A stretch of 33,808 nt of DNA from Sphingomonadales bacterium (GCA_019750455.1 JAIEOM010000076.1:1-33808); one strand, 5' to 3'; shown: positions 1-9,974, counted from the stretch's first letter. The notes: generated from the letters alone by a model not told the origin. Program-made: numbers and translations.

Positions 1-1776
1 TACAGCCTGCTGTACCTCACCGGCTACGCCGCGCCGACAATCGACGACATCCGCAACTTCCGGAAGCTCGGAAGCCCTTGCGCCGGCCACCCCGAGAACT
101 TCCTGCTCGACGGGGTGGAGTGCACCACCGGCCCGCTGGGGCAGGGCCTAGCGATGGCGGTAGGCATGGCGATGGCTGAGCGGCATCTCAACGCGGTCTA
201 TGGCGACGAGCTGGTCGATCACAGCACCTGGGTGGTCGCGGGTGACGGTTGCCTGATGGAAGGCATCAACCACGAAGCGATTGGTCTTGCCGGGCACCTC
301 AAGCTGGGCCGGTTGAACGTGCTGTGGGACGACAACCGCATCACCATCGACGGGGCGACCGATCTGTCCTCGTCCGAGGATATCAAGGCGCGCTACATCG
401 CCACGGGCTGGCACGTGACCGAGTGTGACGGGCATGATTTCGCCGATGTGGACCGTGCATTGAACGAGGCGAAGGCCGATCCGCGCCCCTCGCTGATTGC
501 CTGCCGCACGCTGATCGGCAAGGGTGCGCCCAACAAGCAGGGCACCAGCGGCGTGCACGGCGCGGCGCTGGGCGGGGCGGAAGTCGCCGCCGCGCGCGAA
601 GCGCTGGGCTGGGTGCACGAGCCTTTCGTGGTCCCGTCCGAAATCCTTGCTGACTGGCACATGGCGGGTGAGCCGGGGCGGGCGGCACATGGCGCATGGG
701 CGGGGCGGCTTGAAGCTTCGGCGAAGAAGGACGATTTCCTCGCCCAGATGGCCCCGATTGCCGAACGTGTGCCTGCGGCAATCGAGGCCTATGTGCGCGG
801 CCTTGCCGCCAACCCGCAGAAGGTTGCGACCCGCAAGGCTTCGGAAATGGCGCTGGGTCCGCTGACGGCGGCGCTACCGCAGCTGGTGGGTGGTTCTGCT
901 GACCTGACGGGCTCGAACAACACCAAGACACCTTCGACCCTGCCGATGACTGCCGAGGATTACTCCGGCCGCTACGTCTATTACGGTATCCGCGAATTCG
1001 GGATGGCGGCCGCGATGAACGGCATGGCGCTGCATGGCGGTATCGTGCCCTATGGCGGCACCTTCCTGATCTTCTCCGACTATTGCCGCAACGCGATCCG
1101 CCTCTCGGCGCTCCAGCAGACCGGCGTGGTCTATGTGCTGACCCACGATTCCATCGGGCTGGGTGAAGACGGGCCGACCCACCAGCCGATCGAACAGGTG
1201 ATGAGCCTTCGCCTGATCCCCAACCTCAATGTTTATCGTCCTGCCGATGTGATCGAGACGGCGGAGTCCTGGGCGATGGCGCTCTCGACGTCCGAGACGC
1301 CGTCGGTGCTCGCGCTCACCCGCCAGAATCTGCCGCAGCTTCGCGGCGAGGGGGACGACGAGGCGTGGACCATGGCCGGCAATCGCTGCGCCAAGGGGGC
1401 CTACCGCCTGCGCGCCGCACGTGCCGCGCGCAAGGTCGTGCTGGTTGCCACGGGGTCGGAAGTCGCGCTGGCGGTGGAATGTGCCGAGGCACTGGAGGCA
1501 CAGGGGATCGGTGCGGACGTCGTTTCGATGCCCTGCACCGAGCTGTTCGATGCCCAGAGCGACGCCTACAAGGCCGATCTCCTCCCCGTAGACACGCTGA
1601 TCATCTCGATTGAGGCCGGATCGACGCTGGGCTGGGAACGTTACACCGGCCGCTCCGGTATCAACATCGGCCTCGATACCTTCGGCGCTTCGGCCCCGGC
1701 GGAAGACCTGTTTGCCCATTTCGGTTTCACCGCGGACAAGATCGTTCCGCAAATCCTGAACAAGCTCAAGAACTAA
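1..1776 (+). CDS. tkt: transketolase (5' end outside the window)
   Basis: Frame is open from base 1 (YSLLYLTGYAAPTIDDIRNFRKLGSPCAGHPEN...); motifs ECTTGPLGQGL, GDGCLMEG, GLGEDGPTHQPIEQ are typical of transketolase. Confidence 0.96.
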   Translation, partial: YSLLYLTGYAAPTIDDIRNFRKLGSPCAGHPENFLLDGVECTTGPLGQGLAMAVGMAMAERHLNAVYGDELVDHSTWVVAGDGCLMEGINHEAIGLAGHLKLGRLNVLWDDNRITIDGATDLSSSEDIKARYIATGWHVTECDGHDFADVDRALNEAKADPRPSLIACRTLIGKGAPNKQGTSGVHGAALGGAEVAAAREALGWVHEPFVVPSEILADWHMAGEPGRAAHGAWAGRLEASAKKDDFLAQMAPIAERVPAAIEAYVRGLAANPQKVATRKASEMALGPLTAALPQLVGGSADLTGSNNTKTPSTLPMTAEDYSGRYVYYGIREFGMAAAMNGMALHGGIVPYGGTFLIFSDYCRNAIRLSALQQTGVVYVLTHDSIGLGEDGPTHQPIEQVMSLRLIPNLNVYRPADVIETAESWAMALSTSETPSVLALTRQNLPQLRGEGDDEAWTMAGNRCAKGAYRLRAARAARKVVLVATGSEVALAVECAEALEAQGIGADVVSMPCTELFDAQSDAYKADLLPVDTLIISIEAGSTLGWERYTGRSGINIGLDTFGASAPAEDLFAHFGFTADKIVPQILNKLKN

Positions 1777-1791
1777 GCAGGAGTACCTCTC

Positions 1792-2799
1792 ATGGCTACC
1801 AAAGTCGCCATCAATGGCTTCGGCCGCATCGGCCGCCTCGTCGCCCGCGCCATTCTCGAGCGCACCGACCACGATCTCGATCTGGTCGCGATCAACGACC
1901 TCGCCGATGCCAAGGCCAACGCCCTGCTGTTCGCGCACGATTCGATCCACGGCCGCTTCAAGGGCGACGTGAGCGCCGATGGCGAGGCGATCATCGTCAA
2001 TGGCAAGCGTATCGCGGTGACCAAGGAGCGCGATCCGGGCAAGCTGCCGCATGCCGCGATGGGCGTGGACATCGTGCTCGAATGCACCGGCTTCTTCCAG
2101 TCGGACGAGGCTTCGCGCCCGCACCTCGCCGCGGGCGCCAAGCGCGTGATCATCTCGGCCCCCGCGACGGGCGTTTCCAAGACCATCGTCTATGGCGTGA
2201 ACCACGAGACGCTGACCGCCGATGACGTGATCATTTCCAACGCGAGCTGCACCACCAACTGCCTCGCGCCGGTGGCCAAGGTGCTGAACGACGCGATCGG
2301 GATCGAGCGCGGGTTCATGACCACGATCCACTCCTACACCAACGACCAGCGCATGCTCGACCAGATCCATTCCGATCTGCGCCGCGCCCGCGCGGGTGCG
2401 CAGAACATGATCCCGACCACCACCGGCGCCGCCCGCGCAGTGGGCCTGGTGCTTCCCGAACTGAAGGGCAAGCTGGACGGTTCGTCGGTGCGCGTACCGA
2501 CGCCGAACGTCTCGATGGTCGATCTGGTGTTCGTGCCGAGCCGCGATACCACCGCCGAGGAAATCAACGCCGCGCTGAAGGCCGCCGCCGAAGGCTCGAT
2601 GAAGGGTGTGCTCGACTATACCGACCAGCCGCTGGTTTCGAGCGATTTCAACCACTACCCGGCGTCTTCTACCGTCGATTCGCTGGAAACCAGCGTGATG
2701 GAAGGCAAGCTCGCCCGCGTCGTCAGCTGGTATGACAACGAGTGGGGCTTCTCCAACCGCATGATCGACACCGCTGGCGTGGTGGCAAAGTTCCTCTGA
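1792..2799 (+). CDS. gap: glyceraldehyde-3-phosphate dehydrogenase, type I
   Basis: [20 protein letters not shown]; catalytic [24 protein letters not shown]. Confidence 0.97.
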   Translation: MATKVAINGFGRIGRLVARAILERTDHDLDLVAINDLADAKANALLFAHDSIHGRFKGDVSADGEAIIVNGKRIAVTKERDPGKLPHAAMGVDIVLECTGFFQSDEASRPHLAAGAKRVIISAPATGVSKTIVYGVNHETLTADDVIISNASCTTNCLAPVAKVLNDAIGIERGFMTTIHSYTNDQRMLDQIHSDLRRARAGAQNMIPTTTGAARAVGLVLPELKGKLDGSSVRVPTPNVSMVDLVFVPSRDTTAEEINAALKAAAEGSMKGVLDYTDQPLVSSDFNHYPASSTVDSLETSVMEGKLARVVSWYDNEWGFSNRMIDTAGVVAKFL

Positions 2800-2814
2800 T
2801 TACCTCCAGCAGCA

Positions 2815-2884
2815 CCGTTCGTGTCGAGCGAAGTCGAGACAGCGCTCGGCACGAACGGTTCTCGACTGCGCTCGACACGAACGG
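2815..2884. repeat. 70-bp palindromic intergenic element between gap and pgk
   Basis: Perfect 16-bp arms ccgttcgtgtcgagcg (2815-2830) / cgctcgacacgaacgg (2869-2884); after one mismatch an inner 8-bp stem agtcgaga (2832-2839) / tctcgact (2860-2867); loop holds a further partial copy gctcggcacgaacgg. Confidence 0.9.
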
Positions 2885-2897
2885 ATGAGTTGGCCCC

Positions 2898-4097
2898 ATG
2901 AGCTTCAAGACCCTCGATGATCTGCCCGCCGACCTCACCGGAGAAGTCGCTCTGGTGCGTGTCGACCTGAACCTTCCCATGAAGGACGGTTCGGCCACCG
3001 ATGTGACCCGCGTCGAGGCGGTGAAGCCGACCATCCTCGAACTCGCGGGCCGCGGGGCCAAGGTGCTGCTGCTCGCCCACTTCGGTCGCCCGGGCGGCCA
3101 GCGGTCTTCGACCCTTTCGACCAGCATGGTCGTGGGCGATGTCGAGCGCGTGCTGGGCGAGGAGATCATGTTCATCCCCGAAATCGCCGGGCCGGTGGTC
3201 GAACAGTCGATCGGCATCCTGCGCGCCGGAGATATCGGCCTACTCGACAACACCCGCTTCTGGCCGGGCGAGGAGGCGAATGATCCCAATCTCGCGCAGG
3301 CAATCGCTGCGCACGGGACGCTTTACGTGAACGACGCCTTCAGCGCCGCCCACCGCGCCCATGCGACTACGGAAGGCCTCGCGCACTTTCTGCCGGCCTA
3401 TGCGGGCCGTTCAATGGAGGCAGAGCTCAAGGCGCTGGACGCTGCGCTCGGCACGCCCGAACAGCCGGTTGCGGCGGTCGTGGGCGGGGCGAAGGTTTCG
3501 ACCAAGCTTGCCGTGCTCGAAAACCTTGTCGGCAAGGTGCAGCACCTCATTATCGGCGGGGGCATGGCCAACACCTTCCTCGCCGCACGCGGGGTGAATG
3601 TCGGGAAGTCTCTTTGCGAGCATGATCTGGCCCCGACGGTCACCGCGATCATGGACGAGGCCGAGCGTTCGGGTTGCACCGTGCACCTGCCCTATGACGT
3701 TGTCGTCGCGAAGGAATTTGCCGCCAACCCTGCGTCCCTCCGCGTCTGCAACGTCCACGAAGTGGCCGAAGATGAGATGATCCTCGATCTCGGCCCGCAG
3801 GCAGTGGAGGCGCTGGCCGATGTGCTCAAAACCTGCCGCACGCTGGTGTGGAACGGCCCGCTGGGCGCCTTCGAGACCGAGCCGTTCGATGCAGCCACCG
3901 TCGCTCTGGCGCGCACGGCTGCGGCGCTGACTCTGGAAGGCTCGCTTATCAGCGTGGCCGGGGGCGGGGATACGATCGCGGCGCTCGCCCATGCGGGCGC
4001 TTCGGAAGATTTTACCTATATTTCAACCGCTGGCGGCGCATTCCTCGAATGGATGGAAGGCCGCGTGCTGCCCGGCGTCGCCGCGCTGGAAGGCTGA
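2898..4097 (+). CDS. pgk: phosphoglycerate kinase
   Basis: [54 protein letters not shown]. Confidence 0.97.
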   Translation: MSFKTLDDLPADLTGEVALVRVDLNLPMKDGSATDVTRVEAVKPTILELAGRGAKVLLLAHFGRPGGQRSSTLSTSMVVGDVERVLGEEIMFIPEIAGPVVEQSIGILRAGDIGLLDNTRFWPGEEANDPNLAQAIAAHGTLYVNDAFSAAHRAHATTEGLAHFLPAYAGRSMEAELKALDAALGTPEQPVAAVVGGAKVSTKLAVLENLVGKVQHLIIGGGMANTFLAARGVNVGKSLCEHDLAPTVTAIMDEAERSGCTVHLPYDVVVAKEFAANPASLRVCNVHEVAEDEMILDLGPQAVEALADVLKTCRTLVWNGPLGAFETEPFDAATVALARTAAALTLEGSLISVAGGGDTIAALAHAGASEDFTYISTAGGAFLEWMEGRVLPGVAALEG

Positions 4098-4100
4098 TCC

Positions 4101-4526
4101 GTGGCGGATACGGCAGCAGAGATCGAGGCGCTGGCGCTCACCATGATGCGTGCCTGGGTTGCGCGCGACGCGAAGGCGCTGAAGAAACTGCTGGCCCGTG
4201 ATTTCATGATGCTGGCTGGCAGCATGCCCCCGCAACTGCTTGACCGGCCAAGCTTTCTCGCGGCGATGGAGCGCGGCTTTGCCTGCACCCGCTTCACCTT
4301 CCGCGAGGTGATCGTGCGCCGTCATGGCAAAAGCGCCTGGTTCGTCGCCGGAGCGGAGCTTGAACTGGGGCTGGGTTCCGATGTGTGGCGAGGGAATTTT
4401 CTGGTCACCGATCTGTGGCGCAAGGGCGCAATCGGCGGGTGGAAGCTCGCCGAACGCAGCCTCGGGCGGGTCGATGCGGACGAAACGCTCGCACCGGCCA
4501 TCGCCCGTCTGCAATTGTGGAAGTGA
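4101..4526 (+). CDS. DUF4440/NTF2-like small protein
   Basis: Compact ORF 3 nt after pgk; MADTAAEIEALALTMMRAWVARDAKALKKLLARDFMMLAG resembles the SnoaL/DUF4440 fold. Confidence 0.6.
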   Translation: MADTAAEIEALALTMMRAWVARDAKALKKLLARDFMMLAGSMPPQLLDRPSFLAAMERGFACTRFTFREVIVRRHGKSAWFVAGAELELGLGSDVWRGNFLVTDLWRKGAIGGWKLAERSLGRVDADETLAPAIARLQLWK

Positions 4527-4528
4527 AA

Positions 4529-4981
4529 ATGAGCGAAGCGGTCCAGACCAGTTACGGCGCCCTCAAGGTGATGGACTCCGGTGAATTTGCCGGATGGCGG
4601 TTCTGGGAAGGCGATCCTTTCGAGACGCGCTCGGGCCCGTTCTACTACCGCCGCGAGGATGACGGCACCTATGTCAGCGCCTTCCGCGCCGAGGACCGCC
4701 ACATGAACGGCGGCGGGTTCATGCACGGTGGGTGCATGCTGACCTTCGCCGATTTCGCGCTCTTCGCCATCGCCACGGATGTGCTGAACGGCGATCATGC
4801 GGTTACGCTCAATCTGTCGGGGGATTTCCTCGGTTCGGTGCAATCCGGCGCGCTGGTCGAGGCGCGCGGTGAGGTGACGCGGGGCGGGGGCAAGACCATC
4901 TTCGTGCGCGGGCTGGTGACCGGAGACGGGCAGCCGGCGCTCAGTTTCACCGGGATCATCCGCCGCCTGTCCAAGCGTTGA
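4529..4981 (+). CDS. PaaI-like hotdog-fold thioesterase
   Basis: Start ATG at 4529, 2 nt after the upstream stop and in frame with listed ORF 4385..4981; DRHMNGGGFMHGGCMLTFADFALFAIA hotdog motif. Confidence 0.75.
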   Translation: MSEAVQTSYGALKVMDSGEFAGWRFWEGDPFETRSGPFYYRREDDGTYVSAFRAEDRHMNGGGFMHGGCMLTFADFALFAIATDVLNGDHAVTLNLSGDFLGSVQSGALVEARGEVTRGGGKTIFVRGLVTGDGQPALSFTGIIRRLSKR

Positions 4982-5030
4982 TCCTTCGCGGTTGCAGCAT
5001 CCGCGAGGCCTCGCTAAGGGCGCGCTCACG

Positions 5031-5056
5031 GGTCTCTGCATACCTATGCACAGACC
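5031..5056. promoter_or_regulatory. 26-bp dyad upstream of fda, candidate operator
   Basis: ggtctctgcata (5031-5042) - cc - tatgcacagacc (5045-5056); 12-bp arms with one mismatch, 36 bp before the fda start codon. Confidence 0.5.
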
Positions 5057-5092
5057 GCCAAACCACCATTCGCGACTTGGAGACAGCCAGCC

Positions 5093-5977
5093 ATGAACAC
5101 CCAGGAAATGACGACCCGCATCGCCACCGGACAAGGGTTCATCGCCGCGCTTGACCAGTCGGGCGGCTCCACGCCCAAGGCGCTGCGCGGTTACGGGGTG
5201 GACGACAGCGAGTGGTCGGGTGACGAGGAGATGTTCAGCCAGATCCACGCGATGCGCGCCCGCGTCATCACCTCGCCCTGCTTCTCCAGCGGCAAGGTGA
5301 TCGGTGCGATCCTGTTCGAAAAGACCATGGACGGCGAAGTGGATGGCAAGTCCACCGGCGATGCCCTGAAGGCACGCGGGATCGTGCCCTTCATCAAGGT
5401 CGACGAAGGCCTTGCCGATGATGCGGACGGCGTGCAGCTGATGAAGCCGATGGGAAAGCTTGCGGGCCTGCTCGAAAAGTCGGTCGCGGCCGGCATGTTC
5501 GGCACCAAGATGCGCTCGGTCATCAAGTCCGCGAACGCCGCCGGGATCGCCGCGGTGGTCGCCCAGCAGTTCGAGGTTGGCGCACAGATCATCGCCGCGG
5601 GGCTGATGCCGATCATCGAGCCCGAATATGACATCACCGCCGCCGATCGTGCCGAGGGCGAGGCGATCCTGCTTGCCGAAATCCTGAAGCATCTGGAAGC
5701 GCTGCCCGAAGGCCAGCAGGTGATGCTCAAGCTCTCGATCCCTGCCACCGCCGGGCTCTACACCCCGCTGGTCAACCACCCCAAGGTGCTGCGTGTGGTC
5801 GCGCTGTCGGGCGGGTTCTCGACCGACGATGCCTGCGCGCGTCTGTCGAACAATCCGGGCATGATCGCCAGCTTCAGCCGCGGGCTGCTGCAAGACCTGC
5901 GCAAGCAGCAGAGCGATGCGGAATTCGACGCGGTGCTCGGCAAGGCGATCGACCAGATCGCCAGCGCCAGCGTCTGA
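5093..5977 (+). CDS. fda: fructose-bisphosphate aldolase class I
   Basis: GFIAALDQSGGSTPKALRGYG, PFIKVDEGL, GTKMRSVI, LKLSIPA. Confidence 0.92.
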   Translation: MNTQEMTTRIATGQGFIAALDQSGGSTPKALRGYGVDDSEWSGDEEMFSQIHAMRARVITSPCFSSGKVIGAILFEKTMDGEVDGKSTGDALKARGIVPFIKVDEGLADDADGVQLMKPMGKLAGLLEKSVAAGMFGTKMRSVIKSANAAGIAAVVAQQFEVGAQIIAAGLMPIIEPEYDITAADRAEGEAILLAEILKHLEALPEGQQVMLKLSIPATAGLYTPLVNHPKVLRVVALSGGFSTDDACARLSNNPGMIASFSRGLLQDLRKQQSDAEFDAVLGKAIDQIASASV

Positions 5978-5981
5978 TCGC

Positions 5982-6407
5982 CTATCTCGCTTCGTAGGTG
6001 AAGCGGTAGGCATCCTTCGGCGTTTCCTTGCCTTCACCCGCCTCGCGCCCCGGTTCGCCCGAGGTCAGCGCAATGATGACCCCGTGGGTACTCCACGGTT
6101 CGCCGAGGGTGAGGTCGGCGGTGTCGCGCCAGCCTGCCCCGTCGATGCGGGTCGTCACCACCAGACGGCCGGGCCATGCGCAGCGGGCATTGATCGGACA
6201 GCGGCTGTCCTCGACCACGGCCATCGGCGTGGCGACCACCGCTCCGACCGTGACCGCCTGCCCCAGTGCCACCGGCGTGCCCTGCGGCACGGCGATGCTT
6301 TCGGGGCGGGGCGCATCAGGGATCACCGCGCAGGCTCCAAGGCCGAAGGCGAGGAGGGCAGGGGCGCCCAAGCGGATCGGGGTGCGGAGCAGCTTTGTCA
6401 TGGCCAC
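5982..6407 (-). CDS. hypothetical lipoprotein (start may be the internal Met, near 6401)
   Basis: Signal peptide with lipobox-like LLAFGLGAC; no recognised domain. Confidence 0.65.
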   Translation of the reverse strand: MAMTKLLRTPIRLGAPALLAFGLGACAVIPDAPRPESIAVPQGTPVALGQAVTVGAVVATPMAVVEDSRCPINARCAWPGRLVVTTRIDGAGWRDTADLTLGEPWSTHGVIIALTSGEPGREAGEGKETPKDAYRFTYEAR

Positions 6408-6481
6408 GCATAGGCACCCCGGCGCCTGAGTGCTGGCTGAACAGGTGACATCGCGGCGACAAGCGATTAGCGAGACGCGCC

Positions 6482-7120
6482 ATGACCCAGACCCAGCTCT
6501 ATCTCATCAGCCCCCTCGACGTTGGCGGCGATTTTCCCGCGCGGCTCGAACGCGCTCTGGCGGCCGGGGCGCGGCGGCATGGCGATCTTGTCACTGCCTT
6601 CCAGTTCCGGGTGAAAGACATCGACCAGCACGAGGCCGCGCGCCTCGCCGCGCCGCTTCAGGCGATCTGCGCCGCGCATGATGTCGCCTTCATCGTCAAC
6701 GATTCGGTGGCGCTCGCAAAGCGCATCAAGGCTGACGGCGTGCATCTCGGGCAGGACGACGGCTCGCCCAAGGATGCGCGCGCGGAGCTTGGGCGCGAGG
6801 CGCAGATCGGCGTCACCTGCCACGCCAGCCGCCACATGGCGATGGAAGCGGGGGAGGCGGGGGCCGACTATGTCGCTTTCGGAGCCTTCTACCCCTCGAC
6901 CACCAAGGACAAGGGCGACGCGGAGCGGCCCGAGCCCCAGCTCATCGAGTGGTGGAGCCAGCTGTTCGAAATCCCCTGCGTCGCCATCGGCGGGATCACG
7001 CCCGACAATTGCAAGCCGCTGGTCGAGGCGGGCGCGGACTTCCTCGCCGTCAGCCACGCCGTGTGGGGCGGGGACGAGGTCGCCGCGATCGAGGCTTTTG
7101 CAAAGGTAATGCGGGGCTAG
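6482..7120 (+). CDS. thiamine phosphate synthase family protein (ThiE/TenI-like)
   Basis: TIM-barrel ThiE motifs: FIVNDSVALAKRIKADGVHLGQDD, GADYVAFGAFYPSTTK, CVAIGGITPDNC. Confidence 0.85.
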   Translation: MTQTQLYLISPLDVGGDFPARLERALAAGARRHGDLVTAFQFRVKDIDQHEAARLAAPLQAICAAHDVAFIVNDSVALAKRIKADGVHLGQDDGSPKDARAELGREAQIGVTCHASRHMAMEAGEAGADYVAFGAFYPSTTKDKGDAERPEPQLIEWWSQLFEIPCVAIGGITPDNCKPLVEAGADFLAVSHAVWGGDEVAAIEAFAKVMRG

Positions 7121-7123
7121 CCG

Positions 7124-7861
7124 TCAGCACCCCAACTGATCGGCGAGATCCACAAAACTCGTCGCCGACCATTCCCACGCCTGTTCGTGGTGCGCGTCCG
7201 GTGCCGGGGCGCCGCCATATTCTTCGGGGCGGTCGACATAGGCGCATAGCAACCCCGCCGCCCGTGCCCCAGCCAGATCGCCGTGATGCGCGGCGACAAG
7301 GCACAGCTCGCCCGGCGCGATCCCCAGCACCTCGGCTGTGTGGAGATAGGCGCGGGGGTCCGGCTTATAGGCTCCGCTCACCTCCGCGCCGAGGATCGCG
7401 TCCCACGGCAGGCCTGCGCGGCGGGCCATGTTGAGTATCAGCGCGATATTGCCGTTCGAGCAGGTGACGATGGGAAAGTGCGCTTTCAACCGCGTCAGCC
7501 CCTCGACCGCATCGGGCCACGGGTCGAGCCGGTGCCAGGCGTGGTTCCAGTCGTCCAGCAACGCCGGATCGAGACCCGCCGGATCGACGCCGCGTTCGCG
7601 CAAGGTCGCCTCAAGCATCTCGCGGTGGAGCACATCCAGCGGCACGAAAGCGCGGCCCGATTTGCGCATCCCGATCATCGCCGCGATGTACTGCCCCCGC
7701 CACGCATCAGCGAAAGCAGCGGCATCGCCCCGGCTCTGTCCGATCTGCGCCAGAAACCCCGCGGATTCGCGGGCTACGCTGGTGCGCCAGTCGACCACCG
7801 TGCCGAACACGTCGAAGGCCAGCGCCTTGGGCCAACGGGCAGGGGTTGAGGCGGCGGTCAC
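7124..7861 (-). CDS. haloacid dehalogenase type II, HAD superfamily
   Basis: ALAFDVFGTVVDWR motif I; VTCSNGN motif II; GAYKPDPRAYLH; VAAHHGDLAGARAAGL. Confidence 0.88.
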   Translation of the reverse strand: MTAASTPARWPKALAFDVFGTVVDWRTSVARESAGFLAQIGQSRGDAAAFADAWRGQYIAAMIGMRKSGRAFVPLDVLHREMLEATLRERGVDPAGLDPALLDDWNHAWHRLDPWPDAVEGLTRLKAHFPIVTCSNGNIALILNMARRAGLPWDAILGAEVSGAYKPDPRAYLHTAEVLGIAPGELCLVAAHHGDLAGARAAGLLCAYVDRPEEYGGAPAPDAHHEQAWEWSATSFVDLADQLGC

Positions 7862-7878
7862 GGCCGGTGCAATTCCGC

Positions 7879-8310
7879 TCAGTTTCCGCTCGAAATGCGC
7901 GTGCAGATCAGCTTGCTCAAGGACCCGTCGTCATTCAGCTTCTGGAGAGTGTTTTCGCCCAGCACGCGGAACCGCTGGTCCTTCTTGGGGCCGCGGGTGA
8001 AGACCACCTCGGTCCCGCGCATCAGGTAGATGCCGTCGCCCGCCGGGCTGATGTAGCTGGAGGCCGTGCCGATGCGGAAGGCTTCTTCCGGCACTTCGAT
8101 GAACGCCTCGCCCCCTGCATCGCCGGGCAGCGCGCATTGCCAGTTGCCGTGGCGCAGGATGCCGAGCAGGTCGCTTGCTGCGGTCCCGCTGGCCTGCGGG
8201 CGTGAGGCGGCGCGGTTGCTGCTCTGGTCCTGACCATGCGATTTGGCGGGCAGCAAAGCGGCGGCCGCAGCGGCGCTGATTACCAGCAGGAAGATGTAAC
8301 GGGTCTTCAT
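7879..8310 (-). CDS. hypothetical exported protein
   Basis: Start taken at the internal Met MKTRYIFLLVISAAAAAALLPAKSHGQ (signal peptide) of listed ORF 7879..8400. Confidence 0.65.
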   Translation of the reverse strand: MKTRYIFLLVISAAAAAALLPAKSHGQDQSSNRAASRPQASGTAASDLLGILRHGNWQCALPGDAGGEAFIEVPEEAFRIGTASSYISPAGDGIYLMRGTEVVFTRGPKKDQRFRVLGENTLQKLNDDGSLSKLICTRISSGN

Positions 8311-8413
8311 TTGCGGGCCTTTATCATCCCGCGCCGGGCCGCGCCATGTCATTAACCATGCGCCGCGCGGCGGCTCGGCCCCGCGCTTGCCGATCCGCAC
8401 GCGCTCGGCTATG

Positions 8414-8441
8414 GGCGCGCATCATTTCAGGGGTGCGCGCC
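8414..8441. promoter_or_regulatory. Inverted repeat in the efp upstream region
   Basis: ggcgcgca (8414-8421) / tgcgcgcc (8434-8441), perfect 8-bp arms, 12-nt loop, followed by tttccc; 53 bp before the efp start. Confidence 0.35.
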
Positions 8442-8494
8442 TTTCCCGCAGTGCGCCCTACGCTCTTTCCACCTCGTAAAAAGGCCCACAGCCC

Positions 8495-9058
8495 ATGAAG
8501 ATCAGCGGCGTCGACATTCGCCCCGGCAACATCCTGGAATATGAAGGCGGCATCTGGAAGGTCGCCAAGATCCAGCACACCCAACCCGGCAAGGGCGGGG
8601 CCTATATGCAGGTCGAAATGAAGAACCTGCAGGATGGCCGCAAGACCAACGTGCGCTTCCGCAGCGCCGATACGGTGGAGCGCGTGCGGCTCGACACCAA
8701 GGACTTCCAGTTCCTCTATGCCGAGGGCGATGATCTGGTGTTCATGGACAACGACACCTACGAACAGATCACCCTGCCGGGCGATCTGCTGGGTGATGCG
8801 CGCCCCTTCCTTCAGGACGGGATGCAGGTCGCGCTGGAACTGTGGGACGAAAAGCCGATCTCGGTCGAACTGCCCGCGCAGGTCGAAGCCACCATCGTCG
8901 AGGCGGATGCCGTGGTGAAGGGGCAGACCGCATCGTCCAGCTACAAGCCCGCGATCCTCGACAACGGCGTGCGTATCATGGTCCCGCCGCACATCGGCAG
9001 CGGCACGCGCATCATCGTCGATGTGTACGAGCAGGCCTACGTCGGCAAGGCCGGCTGA
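8495..9058 (+). CDS. efp: translation elongation factor P
   Basis: [71 protein letters not shown]. Confidence 0.96.
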   Translation: MKISGVDIRPGNILEYEGGIWKVAKIQHTQPGKGGAYMQVEMKNLQDGRKTNVRFRSADTVERVRLDTKDFQFLYAEGDDLVFMDNDTYEQITLPGDLLGDARPFLQDGMQVALELWDEKPISVELPAQVEATIVEADAVVKGQTASSSYKPAILDNGVRIMVPPHIGSGTRIIVDVYEQAYVGKAG

Positions 9059-9067
9059 GGACGTATC

Positions 9068-9886
9068 ATGGCAGCTATTTCCGGCCTCATCCGCGTCATG
9101 GAACGCGCCGCGCGCAAGGCGGGCGGACGTCTGCGGCGCGACTTCGGCGAAGTCGAACACCTTCAGGTCTCCCGCAAGGGCCCGGCCGATTTCGTCAGCA
9201 AGGCCGATATGCGCGCCGAGCGCACGATCTATGACGAACTGCTCGCCGCCCGTCCGGGCTGGGGCTTCGTGATGGAAGAGGCGGGCGTGATCGAGGGTGC
9301 CCCCGGCATGCCGCGCTGGATTGTCGATCCTTTGGATGGCACCAGCAACTTCCTTCACGGTATCCCGCACTTCGCGATCAGCATCGCCGCGCAGGAGCCG
9401 CGCCCCGATGGCAAGGGCTGGGGCGATGTGGTGGCGGGCGTCGTCTATCAGCCGATCACCGACCAGACCTTCTGGGCGGAAAAGAGCCGGGGGGCCTGGC
9501 TCCACGATGCGCGGCTGCGCGTCTCGGCCCGCTCGCGCCTGTCGGATGCGCTGGTGGCAACCGGCGTGCCCTTCTTCGGCCACGGCGATTTCTCGGAGTG
9601 GACCCGCATCTTCGGCGCCATCGGCCCCGAGGTCGCGGGAATCCGCCGCTTCGGTGCGGCGAGCCTCGATCTGGCTTACGTGGCGCAGGGGCGGTTCGAC
9701 GGGTTCTGGGAAAGTGGCCTTTCCGATTGGGACACGGCGGCCGGCTGTCTGCTGGTGCGCGAGGCCGGCGGTTTCGTGAGTGACTTCCGCGGGCGGTCCG
9801 AACAGATCCACTCGGCGCAGGTGCTGGCCGCCAACGACGCGCTGCATTCGAAGCTGCACAAGCTGCTGGCTGGCGCGCTTCGGTAG
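9068..9886 (+). CDS. inositol monophosphatase family protein (SuhB-like)
   Basis: WIVDPLDGTSNFLHGIPHFAISIA; EEAGV; GLSDWDTAAGCLLVREAGG. Confidence 0.93.
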   Translation: MAAISGLIRVMERAARKAGGRLRRDFGEVEHLQVSRKGPADFVSKADMRAERTIYDELLAARPGWGFVMEEAGVIEGAPGMPRWIVDPLDGTSNFLHGIPHFAISIAAQEPRPDGKGWGDVVAGVVYQPITDQTFWAEKSRGAWLHDARLRVSARSRLSDALVATGVPFFGHGDFSEWTRIFGAIGPEVAGIRRFGAASLDLAYVAQGRFDGFWESGLSDWDTAAGCLLVREAGGFVSDFRGRSEQIHSAQVLAANDALHSKLHKLLAGALR

Positions 9887-9897
9887 GCTGTCAGGGT

Positions 9898-9932
9898 GGG
9901 GTCAACGGGGGGTCTGACCCCCTCTTGACCCC
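9898..9932. terminator. Possible terminator-like nested inverted repeat after the inositol monophosphatase gene
   Basis: ggggtcaa (9898-9905) / ttgacccc (9925-9932), with ggggtc/gacccc nested inside; begins 11 nt after the stop codon; no strong T-tract. Confidence 0.35.
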
Positions 9933-9974
9933 GTCTTGCCCCCCTCCAGACCCCTTCCAGACCCCCTTCAACCC
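9915..9974. repeat. 11-bp degenerate tandem repeat, five units plus a partial
   Basis: tgaccccctct | tgaccccgtct | tgcccccctcc | agaccccttcc | agacccccttc | aaccc. Confidence 0.8.

Noticed and set aside
874-2655. 593-aa minus-strand ORF antisense to tkt/gap
   Set aside because: Antisense shadow of highly conserved genes in GC-rich DNA; low-complexity R/H/G composition; no start context
4322-6037. 571-aa minus-strand ORF spanning several plus-strand genes
   Set aside because: Covers confident plus-strand CDSs including fda; composition typical of GC-rich shadow ORFs
8324-9859. 511-aa minus-strand ORF
   Set aside because: Antisense to efp and the inositol monophosphatase gene; no recognisable domain
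9915-9974. CRISPR-like array
   Set aside because: Units are 11 bp, contiguous and without spacers, so this is a simple tandem repeat
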